Below are positions 26,045-34,412 of a stretch of DNA of 64,000 bases, in pieces; position 1 is the first letter of the stretch, and each line of letters starts with the position of its first letter. The translations under genes were made by a program, and so were the position numbers. Under the pieces are notes generated by a model. That model was not told the DNA's origin. It saw nothing but the letters and a program-made list of their open reading frames with translations, and did no database searches. The DNA is from Chitinophaga sp. (GTDB taxonomy: Bacteria > Bacteroidota > Bacteroidia > Chitinophagales > Chitinophagaceae): NCBI RefSeq assembly GCF_019236475.1, contig NZ_JAFAIX010000012.1, forward strand, positions 868,001 to 932,000. Reading direction: 5' to 3'.

Positions 26045-26365
26045 AACGTACCTGCTATCATAGCAAATGAATTTAAATTCCTAGAACCCGATATTTATCA
26101 ATTTTATTAGAACGTATTCGTTTATGCGATAACGTTAGAAGAATCTGGAATGGATAGTTAACGCAGGAAGCCTTCAAGGTGGAACTGCCATGATAGGCTT
26201 GGTTAGCTATCCGTTCCTTCTATTATCAATATGCACGTTACTTTCAATACCTGTATGACGATGTAGCTTATTTCACACTTGCAATAAAGTACGCACGCAT
26301 CCCCAAAACAACACAGAAAAGGCAGCATTTCATTCTTACCATTTTATCAACCAAATCAAAAGTAA
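26045..26365. other. amt-porin intergenic region with structured element
   Basis: This 321-bp region contains no supported ORF. Its middle holds a 71-nt multi-part hairpin (26147-26217), listed separately. No strong TAnnTTTG promoter was found ahead of the barrel gene, so the barrel may be read from the amt transcript through this leader. Confidence 0.5.
26147..26217 (+). ncRNA. 71-nt strongly structured RNA element between amt and barrel gene
   Basis: Nested inverted repeats can be read by eye: GGAA/TTCC (26147-26150 with 26214-26217), GGATAGTTAAC/GTTAGCTATCC (26152-26162 with 26202-26212, one G-U) and AAGCCT/AGGCTT (26168-26173 with 26195-26200), closing on a 21-nt loop containing GGTGGAACTGCC. 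No T-tract follows, so it is not a plain terminator. It may be a cis-regulatory leader, a processing site or a small RNA. It matches no riboswitch class that I recognise. Confidence 0.5.
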
Positions 26366-27451
26366 ATGAAACGAATGCTATTCACCTTATTCGCGACAGG
26401 CAGCTTATTGTCTGCCTATTCTCAAACTACTACTGATACTACATCCGTTCCAGCATTTAAGCTTTCCGGCTCAGCGGATGTATACTACAAGTACAACCTG
26501 AATGGTAACAACACGGATAATAAAACCAGCTTCACCAATTCTCACAATTCTTTTGAGCTGGGAATGGTTTCCCTCAAAGTAGAACACGGATTTAAAAAAG
26601 GAAGTATAGTGGCTGATCTGGGGTTCGGCAAACGTGCGGGAGAATTCTCTTACAACGATGCCCCTGGCTCCTCTAATGGTTTAGCGATGGCAATCAAACA
26701 ACTGTTTGTCTCCTATCAACTAACTGATAAAATCAAACTAACAATGGGAAGTTATGCTACCCATATAGGTTATGAATTGGTGGATGCCTATCTCAATCGG
26801 AACTACAGTATGAGTTATATGTTTAGCTATGGGCCGTTTTTTCATACAGGTGTAAAAGCGGATGTGGCGTTGTCTTCTTCTCTAAGTGCGATGGTTGGCA
26901 TATTTAATCCGACAGATTTGAAGTCTGCTTCTCTCAATGGACATAAGTATATAGGCGCGCAGTTGGGATTTGCGCCTGCAGCAGTGCCAATAAAACTATA
27001 CTTGAATTACTTGGAAGGGAAAGATACCAGCAATGTCCAGCATCATCAAGTAGACGTAGTTGCTACCTATCAGTTTACAAAAAGATTTGGACTAGGATAT
27101 AATGGTACTTACAGCACTTATATGAATGCTAAGCCGAAAGGGGAATCGGATGCTAATGCCAACTGGTGGGGTTCTGCGCTATATGTCAATGCGGATTTTT
27201 CAGATAAATTGGGGCTTACACTTCGGGGTGAATATTTTAGTGATAAAGATGGTGTGAAAGTATTTGCGGGTCGCCCTGTTGGTGGTAATATTGTAGCTGG
27301 AACATTGTCGTTTAATTACAAGTCAGGAAACCTAACATTAATTCCTGAATTCAGATTGGATAAGTCTTCTGTGGATTTATTCAATAAACAAGACGGTGCG
27401 CCGACAACCGTAACTGCGAATGTTTTGTTTGCGGCTGTTTATCATTTTTAG
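26366..27451 (+). CDS. outer-membrane beta-barrel protein, OmpL-like BBP2 type
   Basis: This 361-residue protein has a signal peptide (MKRMLFTLFATGSLLSAYSQ) and a body of alternating amphipathic strands ending in an aromatic residue (ANVLFAAVYHF), as expected for outer-membrane barrels. Segments such as FELGMVSLKVEHGFKKGSIVADLGFGKRAGEF, KQLFVSYQL and MGSYATHIGYELVDAYLNRNYSMSYMFSYGPFFHTG match the BBP2/OmpL-like porin family as I recall it. Its position downstream of amt suggests it lets ammonium or other small nitrogen compounds across the outer membrane, but that is inference. A terminator lies 26 nt downstream. Confidence 0.82.
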   Translation: MKRMLFTLFATGSLLSAYSQTTTDTTSVPAFKLSGSADVYYKYNLNGNNTDNKTSFTNSHNSFELGMVSLKVEHGFKKGSIVADLGFGKRAGEFSYNDAPGSSNGLAMAIKQLFVSYQLTDKIKLTMGSYATHIGYELVDAYLNRNYSMSYMFSYGPFFHTGVKADVALSSSLSAMVGIFNPTDLKSASLNGHKYIGAQLGFAPAAVPIKLYLNYLEGKDTSNVQHHQVDVVATYQFTKRFGLGYNGTYSTYMNAKPKGESDANANWWGSALYVNADFSDKLGLTLRGEYFSDKDGVKVFAGRPVGGNIVAGTLSFNYKSGNLTLIPEFRLDKSSVDLFNKQDGAPTTVTANVLFAAVYHF

Positions 27452-27477
27452 TGCTTACTTTCTTTTGAAAATATATA

Positions 27478-27514
27478 CCCTGCAGGTACAACCGTGCCTG
27501 TAGGGCTTTTGTTT
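27478..27514 (+). terminator. intrinsic terminator after the barrel gene
   Basis: A 12-bp stem (CCCTGCAGGTAC / GTGCCTGTAGGG, with two G-U pairs) closes on AACC and is followed by CTTTTGTTT. Confidence 0.85.
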
Positions 27515-27573
27515 ATTATCGCTGATACACATCTTCTTAACAATTATTATCTTGCTAAAAATTAATACGAAAC

Positions 27574-28233
27574 ATGTTACAGTCCTCCACGTTGAAGTTC
27601 CTCCGTGCACTCAAACAACACAACGACAAGCCTTGGTTTGATGAGCATCGCGAAGAATACCTGGCAGCAAAGACAGACTTTGAAACGATGGTCCAGCAGA
27701 TTATTGATGGACTACAGAAACAGGATCCATCCATGAGTGGGCTACAGGTCAAAGACTGCGTGTTCAGAATTTATAAGGATGTTCGCTTTTCGAAGGATAA
27801 GACACCTTACAAAACGAATATGGCTGCCTCCTTCCAGGCAGGTGGAAAGAAGTCGCCATTAGCGGGCTACTATTTTCATCTGGAGCCAGGAGGGCATAGT
27901 ATGGCCGGCGGCGGTCTATGGATGCCCGCTGCACCGGAACTAAAAAAAGTACGTCAGGAAATAGATTATAATTTCGAGGAATTCGAAAGTATAATCTCCA
28001 ATAAGGAATTCATCAAGCATTTCGGGAAAATAGAAGGGGAATCCCTCAAAACGGCACCTCAGGGCTACCAACCAGATAATCCTGCCATAGCTTATCTGAA
28101 GCTTAAAAGTCTGGTGGTATCACATGCTGTGTCGGATGAGGCGGTTGTTCAACCCGCTACGGTAAGAGATATTTTAAAATCTTTCTCCCTGATGCAGCCA
28201 TTGCTGCAATTTATTAACCGGGCAATGGACTAG
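27574..28233 (+). CDS. DUF2461 (TIGR02453 family) protein
   Basis: This 219-residue cytoplasmic protein matches the DUF2461 family throughout: LKFLRALKQHNDKPWFDEHREEYLAAK at the N-terminus, then DCVFRIYKDVRFSKDKTPYKTN and YYFHLEPGGHSMAGGGLWMP. The family is widespread in bacteria and some fungi with no firmly established function. The length is normal. It has no signal peptide and no cofactor motif that I recognise. It stands alone, with a terminator before it and a complex inverted-repeat region after it. Confidence 0.9.
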   Translation: MLQSSTLKFLRALKQHNDKPWFDEHREEYLAAKTDFETMVQQIIDGLQKQDPSMSGLQVKDCVFRIYKDVRFSKDKTPYKTNMAASFQAGGKKSPLAGYYFHLEPGGHSMAGGGLWMPAAPELKKVRQEIDYNFEEFESIISNKEFIKHFGKIEGESLKTAPQGYQPDNPAIAYLKLKSLVVSHAVSDEAVVQPATVRDILKSFSLMQPLLQFINRAMD

Positions 28234-28301
28234 TTTCCTGCCCGGTTTACCGGCTTTTAAGTTTTTCACTGTTCCTTTCGGCTCAAAAGTCGGTAAACCG
28301 G
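28217..28301. terminator. overlapping inverted repeats at the end of the DUF2461 gene
   Basis: Two hairpins share bases. ACCGGGCA (28217-28224) pairs with TGCCCGGT (28239-28246), and a 17-nt arm at 28242-28258 (CCGGTTTACCGGCTTTT) pairs with 28285-28301 with one G-U. They cannot form together because bases 28242-28246 are in both. T-rich stretches follow each arm. The pair probably ends transcription between the convergent DUF2461 gene and the 83-residue ORF, possibly in both directions. Confidence 0.6.
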
Positions 28302-28309
28302 TAAAGTTT

Positions 28310-28561
28310 TTAGTTTTTGTGAATCAGAAACTCAAAAGGACGCGCCTTCCTGTTCTTCAAAAGGTTTTCCTTATCAGAACGCGTATGCGCAAATTTCTGA
28401 TTATAAACGTTTGCTACTTCGATAATTGGAATAATGCCATCCAATGTATCCTGCTGATCAACAATATTCATGATCCGGGATACTTGGGAGGAGAAATTGG
28501 TACTCCACTCTTCGGTAAACTTGTGCATCAACAAAAGCTCGCGATTGGTGTTGGTTTTCAT
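28310..28561 (-). CDS. small hypothetical protein, 83 aa
   Basis: The 83-residue frame MKTNTNRELLLMHKFTEEWS... has an ordinary hydrophilic composition and ends ARPFEFLIHKN. It has no signal peptide, membrane segment or recognised motif. It is preferred over the overlapping plus-strand frame at 28319-28570 because the latter has a less protein-like composition. It is convergent with the DUF2461 gene and shares its downstream inverted repeat. It may equally be a chance ORF. Confidence 0.45.
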   Translation of the reverse strand: MKTNTNRELLLMHKFTEEWSTNFSSQVSRIMNIVDQQDTLDGIIPIIEVANVYNQKFAHTRSDKENLLKNRKARPFEFLIHKN

Positions 28562-28876
28562 AGGACTTAAGGGTGTTTTTCTGTTAGATAATAGCGAAAA
28601 AACATCACACTCTCTCTCTAAAATCGGACAACTCTAAATCAGTTTAGCTGGCATAGGATTATTAATTCCAAAATTCAATTTTATCCAGCAGAAATCAATA
28701 CTACTTCCGTGTAATTTTTACATGTTATGTGTTATCCTTCTGTAAAATTGCATAAAAAAAAGCAAGCGATAATACGCTTGCTTTTAATGTTTTATAGATG
28801 ATATTTCGTATATCCGTATACGGTATTCTGATACATGACATTAGATATTAAGGTCAGGGTATCGAACGGACCCATA
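28562..28876. other. intergenic region before asd terminator
   Basis: This AT-rich DNA holds the asd terminator (28754-28784) and nothing else that I can support. The promoter of the 83-residue ORF, if real, would be in its left part, but no TAnnTTTG box was seen there. Confidence 0.4.
28754..28784 (-). terminator. intrinsic terminator of asd
   Basis: On the minus strand a 10-bp stem (AAAGCAAGCG / CGCTTGCTTT) with a 6-nt loop is followed by a run of eight Ts, about 90 nt after the asd stop. Confidence 0.85.
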
Positions 28877-29866
28877 TTATAACCAGTTTTTAGCTAACAG
28901 GTACTCTGCAATCTGTACCGCGTTGGTAGCAGCACCTTTACGCAGGTTATCCGCTACTATCCACATGTTCACGGTTTTCGGCTGGGTTTCATCGCGGCGG
29001 ATACGACCTACAAATACCTCATCTTTATCGTGGGCATCTTTCGGCATTGGATATTCTGCTTTCGCAGGATTATCCACTACAATCACACCAGGCGTTTTTG
29101 CCAGCAGGGAACGGATATCGCTCAATTCGTATTCCTTATCAAATTCGATGTTTACCGCTTCACTATGACCGCCCATTACTGGAATTCGTACGGTGGTTGC
29201 CGTTACAAGGATATGGTCATCTCCCATAATCTTCTTCGTCTCGTTTACCATCTTCATTTCCTCTTTCGTATAGCCGTTATCGAGAAATACGTCGATCTGC
29301 GGAATAACGTTGAGGTCAATTGGATATGCATAAGCCATTTCTCCCTGGATACCTTGTCTTTCGTTCATTAACTGGGTAACAGCTTTTACACCGGTACCGG
29401 TTACAGACTGGTAGGTAGAAACAACTACTCTTTTGATTTTGTATTGTTCATGCAGCGGTTTCAGTACCAACACCATCTGAATAGTAGAACAGTTAGGGTT
29501 GGCAATGATTTTATCTTCAGGAGTCAATGCATCACCATTTACTTCTGGAACTACTAGTTTTTTGGTAGGGTCCATTCTCCATGCGCTGGAGTTGTCAATA
29601 ACAGTGATACCTGCCGCTGCAAATTTAGGAGCCCATTCCAGGGAAGTGCTACCACCAGCAGAGAAGATCGCTACATTTGGCTTCATGGCAATTGCCGTTT
29701 CTGCATTAACCACCTTATAGCTCTTGCCCTTAAATGTTACTTCCTTACCTACTGACTTCTCAGAAGCCACTGGAATCAATTCTGTGACAGGAAAATTCCT
29801 CTCTGTCAACACCTGTAACATTTTTGAGCCTACCAGTCCGGTAGCTCCTACTACGGCAACTTTCAT
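28877..29866 (-). CDS. asd: aspartate-semialdehyde dehydrogenase
   Basis: This 329-residue enzyme reduces aspartyl phosphate to aspartate semialdehyde with NADPH, for lysine, diaminopimelate, threonine and methionine synthesis. The N-terminal Rossmann motif VGATGLVGSKML and the catalytic Cys126 in NPNCSTIQM are clear. Further family segments are VSTYQSVTGTGVKA, TATTVRIPVMGGHSEAVNIEF, with the catalytic His, and the C-terminal NMWIVADNLRKGAATNAVQIAE. The length is normal. It appears monocistronic, with a -7 box upstream and a terminator downstream. It is cytoplasmic. Confidence 0.97.
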   Translation of the reverse strand: MKVAVVGATGLVGSKMLQVLTERNFPVTELIPVASEKSVGKEVTFKGKSYKVVNAETAIAMKPNVAIFSAGGSTSLEWAPKFAAAGITVIDNSSAWRMDPTKKLVVPEVNGDALTPEDKIIANPNCSTIQMVLVLKPLHEQYKIKRVVVSTYQSVTGTGVKAVTQLMNERQGIQGEMAYAYPIDLNVIPQIDVFLDNGYTKEEMKMVNETKKIMGDDHILVTATTVRIPVMGGHSEAVNIEFDKEYELSDIRSLLAKTPGVIVVDNPAKAEYPMPKDAHDKDEVFVGRIRRDETQPKTVNMWIVADNLRKGAATNAVQIAEYLLAKNWL

Positions 29867-29895
29867 TTTATTTTACATTTTAAAATTTAGGAAGT

Positions 29896-29903
29896 CAAAA
29901 TTA
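29896..29903 (-). promoter_or_regulatory. -7 promoter element of asd
   Basis: On the minus strand TAATTTTG matches TAnnTTTG, 30 nt upstream of the asd start. No clear -33 TTTG was seen. Confidence 0.5.
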
Positions 29904-30018
29904 ATATATCGGCCTCTCTTTTCATAATCTCTAGCCGCTTTTATTCTGACATTAACATCCACTAAAGGAATTCATGGTAAATGACAGGTAAATTCATGTC
30001 CCTTTAAATATTTTTATC

Positions 30019-31737
30019 ATGTTATCTGCCATTGTTTGTGGGGCCATGTCACTGGCCATTCCCCGACCCGTATCTGACACCATATTGCCTGCTATTCATG
30101 ATGTTATTTTTCATGAAATTATGGCCAAACCTTCTCCAGTTAAGGGATTGCCGGCTGTGGAGTACATTGAATTGTACAACCGTAATCCTGCGCCCGTATT
30201 ACTAAAAAACTGTATACTAGCGGTGAATAAACGAGAAGTAACGCTTCCAAATATTGTTCTTCCACCTGCAGGCATATTACTGTTGTGCAATAGCTCCGCA
30301 ATAGACAGCTTTATTGCGCCACTAATTGCAGGCATTGATAAATGGCCTTCCATCCCCGATGATACCGGGCTGCTGGTGCTTTATAGCAGCAGCCGAAAGG
30401 TATTGCATGCCGTGAATTATAATAAATCCTGGTATGGCCGGGCAGATCGTGCTAATGGTGGATATAGCCTGGAAATGATAAATACCGCTATTCCATGTGT
30501 AGGTAAATCCAATTGGTGCGCTAGCACCGCTATAGCAGGTGGTACGCCAGGCCTTGTCAATGCTGTTGCCAGCGATTGGGATGATAAAGCCCAACCGGAT
30601 CTCTTATTTTCCGGTGTTCTTGATAAAAATACGCTCTTACTCACTTTTGCCCAGTCAATCGACAGTGTAGCAGCCGCAGATATAGCCCGATTTAAACTAA
30701 TAGATCAGACCTCCGGCCAAACATTCCTGCCGGTATCAGTGATAGTGCCGCCGCCATTATTTAATACCGTTCGGCTTCAGATGGGGCAGCCGTTGGAACC
30801 AGGTCATCATTATTCCATCCTGGCAGCAGGGATCCACAACTGCCAGGGCCTGGAAAGTAACTACCGATCTCTTGAAACGGGATGGCCCGATTTGCCTGTT
30901 GCGGGAGGAGTTGTGATTAGCGAGATACTATTCCATCCCCCTGCCACCTATCCCTCCTTTATAGAGGTCAGGAATCTTTCTACGACACCCATTGATTTGA
31001 AATCGCTACGGCTTCAAAATTTGCGGGCAGATGGGCGTGTGGACGCGCCCAAACCCCTCAGCACGGATAGCCGCCTGCTATTGCCAGGGCATTGTGTCGC
31101 CCTAACCAACGATCCACAACGCCTATGTAGCCGCTACATATGCCGGGACCCCACCAGCTTGCAGGAAACAACCCTACCCACTACCTATGTCGGGGAAGGT
31201 ACCTTACGCTTATTACGTACAGATTCGCTACTGCTGGATGAAATCAGCTATAATGAAAACTGGCATTTCCCCCTTTTAACCGACAGCGAAGGGGCTTCAC
31301 TGGAACGAATTACATTTGGGCACCCTGCCACCGGGGCGGCCGATTGGGAATCGACCGCCGGGACTTACGGGTATGCTACTCCTGGATGGATACCGGAGCA
31401 ACAAACCGATAGCGATGCAGTTATTTTTCAGAATTTAACACCTGTTTTTACCCCGGAAAATAACGCCGGAATCAGCTTGGCGAAATGTAATTATAACCTG
31501 GGGAACCAGCAATGGGTTGGAAATGCATGGATATATGATGTAACAGGGAGGCCTATACGTACTTTGGCAAGGAATATGCTTCTGTCGGGCAAGGGTTTTC
31601 TGACTTGGGATGGATATGATGAAAAAAAAGTACTTTTGCCGGCAGGTGTTTATATATTTTTAATCGAAATATTTAGCCTCAAAGGCCATACCCGGCGCTG
31701 GAAGCAGCCTGTGGTTTTGGCAAAAACCTTGAATTGA
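30019..31737 (+). CDS. lamin-tail-domain surface protein with FlgD-like C-terminus
   Basis: This 572-residue protein contains two lamin-tail-like domains: one at about 20-140 (DVIFHEIMAKPSPVKGLPAVEYIELYNRN) and one at about 300-430 (GVVISEILFHPPATYPSFIEVRNLSTTPIDLKSLRLQN). Between them lies a bacterial Ig-like segment (PDLLFSGVLDKNTLLLTFAQSIDSVAAADIARFKL). The end (WIYDVTGRPIRTLARN... WDGYDEKKVLLPAGVYIFLIEIF) looks like a FlgD-Ig or T9SS sorting-type domain. The N-terminus MLSAIVCGAMSLAIPRPVSD is hydrophobic but has no Lys/Arg before the core, so the signal peptide is weak. The frame is closed by a TAA at 29989-29991, so no longer ATG start exists. It is probably a cell-surface protein of unknown role. 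Confidence 0.8.
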   Translation: MLSAIVCGAMSLAIPRPVSDTILPAIHDVIFHEIMAKPSPVKGLPAVEYIELYNRNPAPVLLKNCILAVNKREVTLPNIVLPPAGILLLCNSSAIDSFIAPLIAGIDKWPSIPDDTGLLVLYSSSRKVLHAVNYNKSWYGRADRANGGYSLEMINTAIPCVGKSNWCASTAIAGGTPGLVNAVASDWDDKAQPDLLFSGVLDKNTLLLTFAQSIDSVAAADIARFKLIDQTSGQTFLPVSVIVPPPLFNTVRLQMGQPLEPGHHYSILAAGIHNCQGLESNYRSLETGWPDLPVAGGVVISEILFHPPATYPSFIEVRNLSTTPIDLKSLRLQNLRADGRVDAPKPLSTDSRLLLPGHCVALTNDPQRLCSRYICRDPTSLQETTLPTTYVGEGTLRLLRTDSLLLDEISYNENWHFPLLTDSEGASLERITFGHPATGAADWESTAGTYGYATPGWIPEQQTDSDAVIFQNLTPVFTPENNAGISLAKCNYNLGNQQWVGNAWIYDVTGRPIRTLARNMLLSGKGFLTWDGYDEKKVLLPAGVYIFLIEIFSLKGHTRRWKQPVVLAKTLN

Positions 31738-31805
31738 ACCGGCCTTCTGACAATTAGCGCTTTTGATGGTAAATTTTGTCAGCAGGCATTCTATTAATAA
31801 TTATT

Positions 31806-31813
31806 TATATTTG
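31806..31813 (+). promoter_or_regulatory. -7 promoter element of the DUF5606 gene
   Basis: TATATTTG matches TAnnTTTG 20 nt upstream of ATG 31834. Transcription would begin near 31819 and give a very short leader. That makes the ATG at 31834 more likely than the TTG at 31828. Confidence 0.65.
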
Positions 31814-31833
31814 CGCTTCCTAAAAATTTGAAC

Positions 31834-32511
31834 ATGCAGTACAGAGAAATTGTTGCAGTAACCGGATTGGGCGGTTTGTTTCAGTTAGTAGCCAGCAAAC
31901 AAGATGGCGCCATCGTTAGGTCACTGGAAGATAAAAGCACTAGGTTTGTGTCTTCCCGCGTGCATAATTTTACTCCACTGGAAAGTATTGAAGTTTTTAC
32001 CACCGGCGAAAACGTAAACCTGGCAGAAGTTTTCAAAGCCATGGATGAAAAAGCTGCAGCCTTCCCTCCACTAGATGGAAAAGCTGATAACAATACTATT
32101 AAAGCCTATTTCAAGAATGTATACCCTGAATTCGACGAAGAAAGAGTATACGTGAGCGATATGAAGAAAATGGTTAAATGGTTTGGCATTCTCAAATCAA
32201 ATGACCTGTTGAAATTTGAGGAAATACTGGCTCAGGAAAATGGAGAAGAAGAAGCTGCGGAAGAAGTAGCTGCTGCTCCTGCTCCGGAGAAAAAGAAAAA
32301 AGCTGCTGCTGCAGAAGCTCCAGCCGCTGAAACTGAAGCAGAAGAAAAACCTAAAAAGCCTCGCGCTAAGAAAGCTGCGAAAGCGGAAGAAGGTGAAGAA
32401 GCTGCAGAAGAAAAACCAAAAAAAGCTGCTAAAGCTAAAAAAGAAGAAGCTGCTGAAGGTGAAGAACCTAAAAAAGCCGCTAAACCTCGCAAAAAGAAAA
32501 CCGAAGAGTAA
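31834..32511 (+). CDS. DUF5606-family protein with Lys/Ala/Glu-rich tail
   Basis: The N-terminal 130 residues or so (MQYREIVAVTGLGGLFQLVASKQ, then TRFVSSRVHNFTPLESIEVFTT and PEFDEERVYVSDMKKMVKWFGIL) match DUF5606, a Bacteroidota family of unknown function. The remaining 95 residues are low-complexity Lys/Ala/Glu/Pro (KKAAKAEEGEEAAEEKPKKAA), similar to histone-H1-like tails, and could bind nucleic acids or stay disordered. I place the start at ATG 31834 rather than TTG 31828 because of the promoter distance. A terminator follows, then the oligoendopeptidase gene. No catalytic motif is visible. Confidence 0.88.
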   Translation: MQYREIVAVTGLGGLFQLVASKQDGAIVRSLEDKSTRFVSSRVHNFTPLESIEVFTTGENVNLAEVFKAMDEKAAAFPPLDGKADNNTIKAYFKNVYPEFDEERVYVSDMKKMVKWFGILKSNDLLKFEEILAQENGEEEAAEEVAAAPAPEKKKKAAAAEAPAAETEAEEKPKKPRAKKAAKAEEGEEAAEEKPKKAAKAKKEEAAEGEEPKKAAKPRKKKTEE

Positions 32512-32536
32512 TCTCCGGGATTTTAACATAACAATT

Positions 32537-32572
32537 ATTCCAGGCCGCCTTTGGGAAGCCTGGAATTTTTTA
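32537..32572 (+). terminator. intrinsic terminator between DUF5606 and M3 peptidase genes
   Basis: A 9-bp stem (ATTCCAGGC / GCCTGGAAT) with a 12-nt loop is followed by TTTTTATTTT. The tail ends only 11 nt before the peptidase start, so that gene would depend on readthrough or a promoter overlapping this site. Confidence 0.8.
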
Positions 32573-32582
32573 TTTTAGTAAG

Positions 32583-34307
32583 ATGAAGAACTTAAGCGCA
32601 GATATAAAAAAACTCCCCCGCCAATTTCTCCCGGAGGATTTCCAGGTAACTACCTGGGATACATTGCAGCCCTATTTTGAAGCACTGCAACAAAGACCCA
32701 TCAATAACGTACAGGAACTGGAAAAATGGCTCCACGACATCAGTGAATTGGAAGCCGTTATCAGTGAAGATGCCTGCTGGCGCCAGATCCGCATGACCTG
32801 CGATACAACGGATAAATCCCTCGAAGAAGCATTCGCCTACTTCTGTATGGAAATCCAACCCAAATTGCAGCCATACGCTGATGCCCTCAACAGGAAATTC
32901 CTGGAAAATCCACATGTAAAAGAACTGGACCAGGATCTGTATAAAACGTATATCCGTAACGTTGATAAGCAGATTAAACTCTTCCGCGAAGAGAATATCC
33001 CTCTCCAAGCTGAGTTGAGCGTGATGGCACAACAATACGGCGCTATCTCCGGTAAACAAACAATTACTGTCAACGGTCAGGAATATACCCTGCAACAAGC
33101 GGCAAAATTCCTCCAGAACAGCGACCGCGCCCTAAGAGAAGAAGTATATACACATACCGGCAATCGCCGATTGGAAGATCGCGAGGCGCTCGATAAACTG
33201 TACTCCGAACTCATTTCAAAACGCGACCAAGTCGCTAAGAATGCAGGTTTCGAGAATTACCGCGATTATAAATTCGTTGAATTAGGAAGATTCGACTACA
33301 CGAAAGAAGACTGCTTCCAGTTTCATGAAGCGGTGAAAACACATATCGTTCCGCTGGTGAAAGATATCCTGGAAAAACAACGCCAGAAACTGGAATTGGA
33401 TAAACTCCGTCCATGGGATACAGAAGCGGAGCCTGTAGGTGTAAAACCACTGGAACCATTCCACACCGGGGAAGAACTAGTGGATAAAGCGATAAAAACT
33501 TTCGATGAACTGGGACCTTTCTTTGGTAACTGTCTCCGCGTGATGAAACAAATGCAGCGCCTGGACCTGGAAAGCCGTAAAGGGAAAGCCCCTGGTGGTT
33601 ATAACTGTCCACTCGCTGAAACTGGCGTGCCTTTCATCTTTATGAATGCTGCCGGCCAAATGAGAGATCTGACCACGATGGTACATGAAGGTGGACACGC
33701 CGTACATTCCTTCCTTAGCCATAAACTGGCTTTGAGTGCCTTTAAGGAATATCCAATGGAAATTGCGGAAGTGGCCAGCATGAGTATGGAACTCTTTACC
33801 ATGGACCATTGGCATATTTTCTTCGACAACGAAGAAGAACTACGCCGGGCAAAACAGCAACAACTGGAGAGATCTATCACCATCTTCCCATGGATTGCTA
33901 CTATTGATAAGTTCCAACATTGGATCTACGAAAATCCACAACATACCGCGGAACAACGTACTGCCAAATGGAATGAAATCCAGGAAGAATTCTCCCCTGC
34001 TGTGGTTAACTGGGCCGGTCTGGAGGAATTCCGCGCGACCGCTTGGCAACGTCAACTGCATCTCTTTGAAGTACCGTTCTATTATATCGAATATGGTATC
34101 GCTCAATTAGGCGCTATTGGTATGTGGAAACAGTATAAAGAAAACCCGCAGCAAGCACTAGACAACTACGTACAGGCGTTGAGTTTAGGTAACACCAAAA
34201 CTCTACCGGAACTGTATAAGGCTGCTGGTCTTAAATTCGATTTCTCCCCGGCTTATGTGAAAGAATTGGCCGACTTCCTAAAAGTAGAAATGGATAAAAT
34301 CGGTTAA
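32583..34307 (+). CDS. M3-family oligoendopeptidase (PepF-like)
   Basis: This 574-residue zinc metallopeptidase of the thimet oligopeptidase clan has the zinc motif HEGGH at about residues 368-372, in LTTMVHEGGHAVHSFLSH, with the downstream glutamate in EIAEVASMSMELF. Further M3B signatures are ALDKLYSELISKRDQVAKNAGFENYRDYKF and VPFYYIEYGIAQLGAIGMW. There is no signal peptide, so it is cytoplasmic and cleaves short peptides. The length is close to the usual 560-600 residues. It sits 71 nt after the DUF5606 gene with a terminator between them, and converges on the Fur-type gene. Confidence 0.95.
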   Translation: MKNLSADIKKLPRQFLPEDFQVTTWDTLQPYFEALQQRPINNVQELEKWLHDISELEAVISEDACWRQIRMTCDTTDKSLEEAFAYFCMEIQPKLQPYADALNRKFLENPHVKELDQDLYKTYIRNVDKQIKLFREENIPLQAELSVMAQQYGAISGKQTITVNGQEYTLQQAAKFLQNSDRALREEVYTHTGNRRLEDREALDKLYSELISKRDQVAKNAGFENYRDYKFVELGRFDYTKEDCFQFHEAVKTHIVPLVKDILEKQRQKLELDKLRPWDTEAEPVGVKPLEPFHTGEELVDKAIKTFDELGPFFGNCLRVMKQMQRLDLESRKGKAPGGYNCPLAETGVPFIFMNAAGQMRDLTTMVHEGGHAVHSFLSHKLALSAFKEYPMEIAEVASMSMELFTMDHWHIFFDNEEELRRAKQQQLERSITIFPWIATIDKFQHWIYENPQHTAEQRTAKWNEIQEEFSPAVVNWAGLEEFRATAWQRQLHLFEVPFYYIEYGIAQLGAIGMWKQYKENPQQALDNYVQALSLGNTKTLPELYKAAGLKFDFSPAYVKELADFLKVEMDKIG

Positions 34308-34343
34308 AAGAAAATGAAACATAGGCTGCACAAGCCCAAAACA

Positions 34344-34373
34344 AAAAAAATGCGCCTGATGGCGCATTTTTTT
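34344..34373. terminator. bidirectional terminator, M3 peptidase / Fur-family regulator
   Basis: Perfect 13-nt arms (AAAAAAATGCGCC / GGCGCATTTTTTT) close on TGAT. A- and T-tracts on both sides let it act on both strands. Confidence 0.92.
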
Positions 34374-34412
34374 ATGAATAAATAGGTCCTATTGTTCTAT
34401 TTGAAAAGGTGG

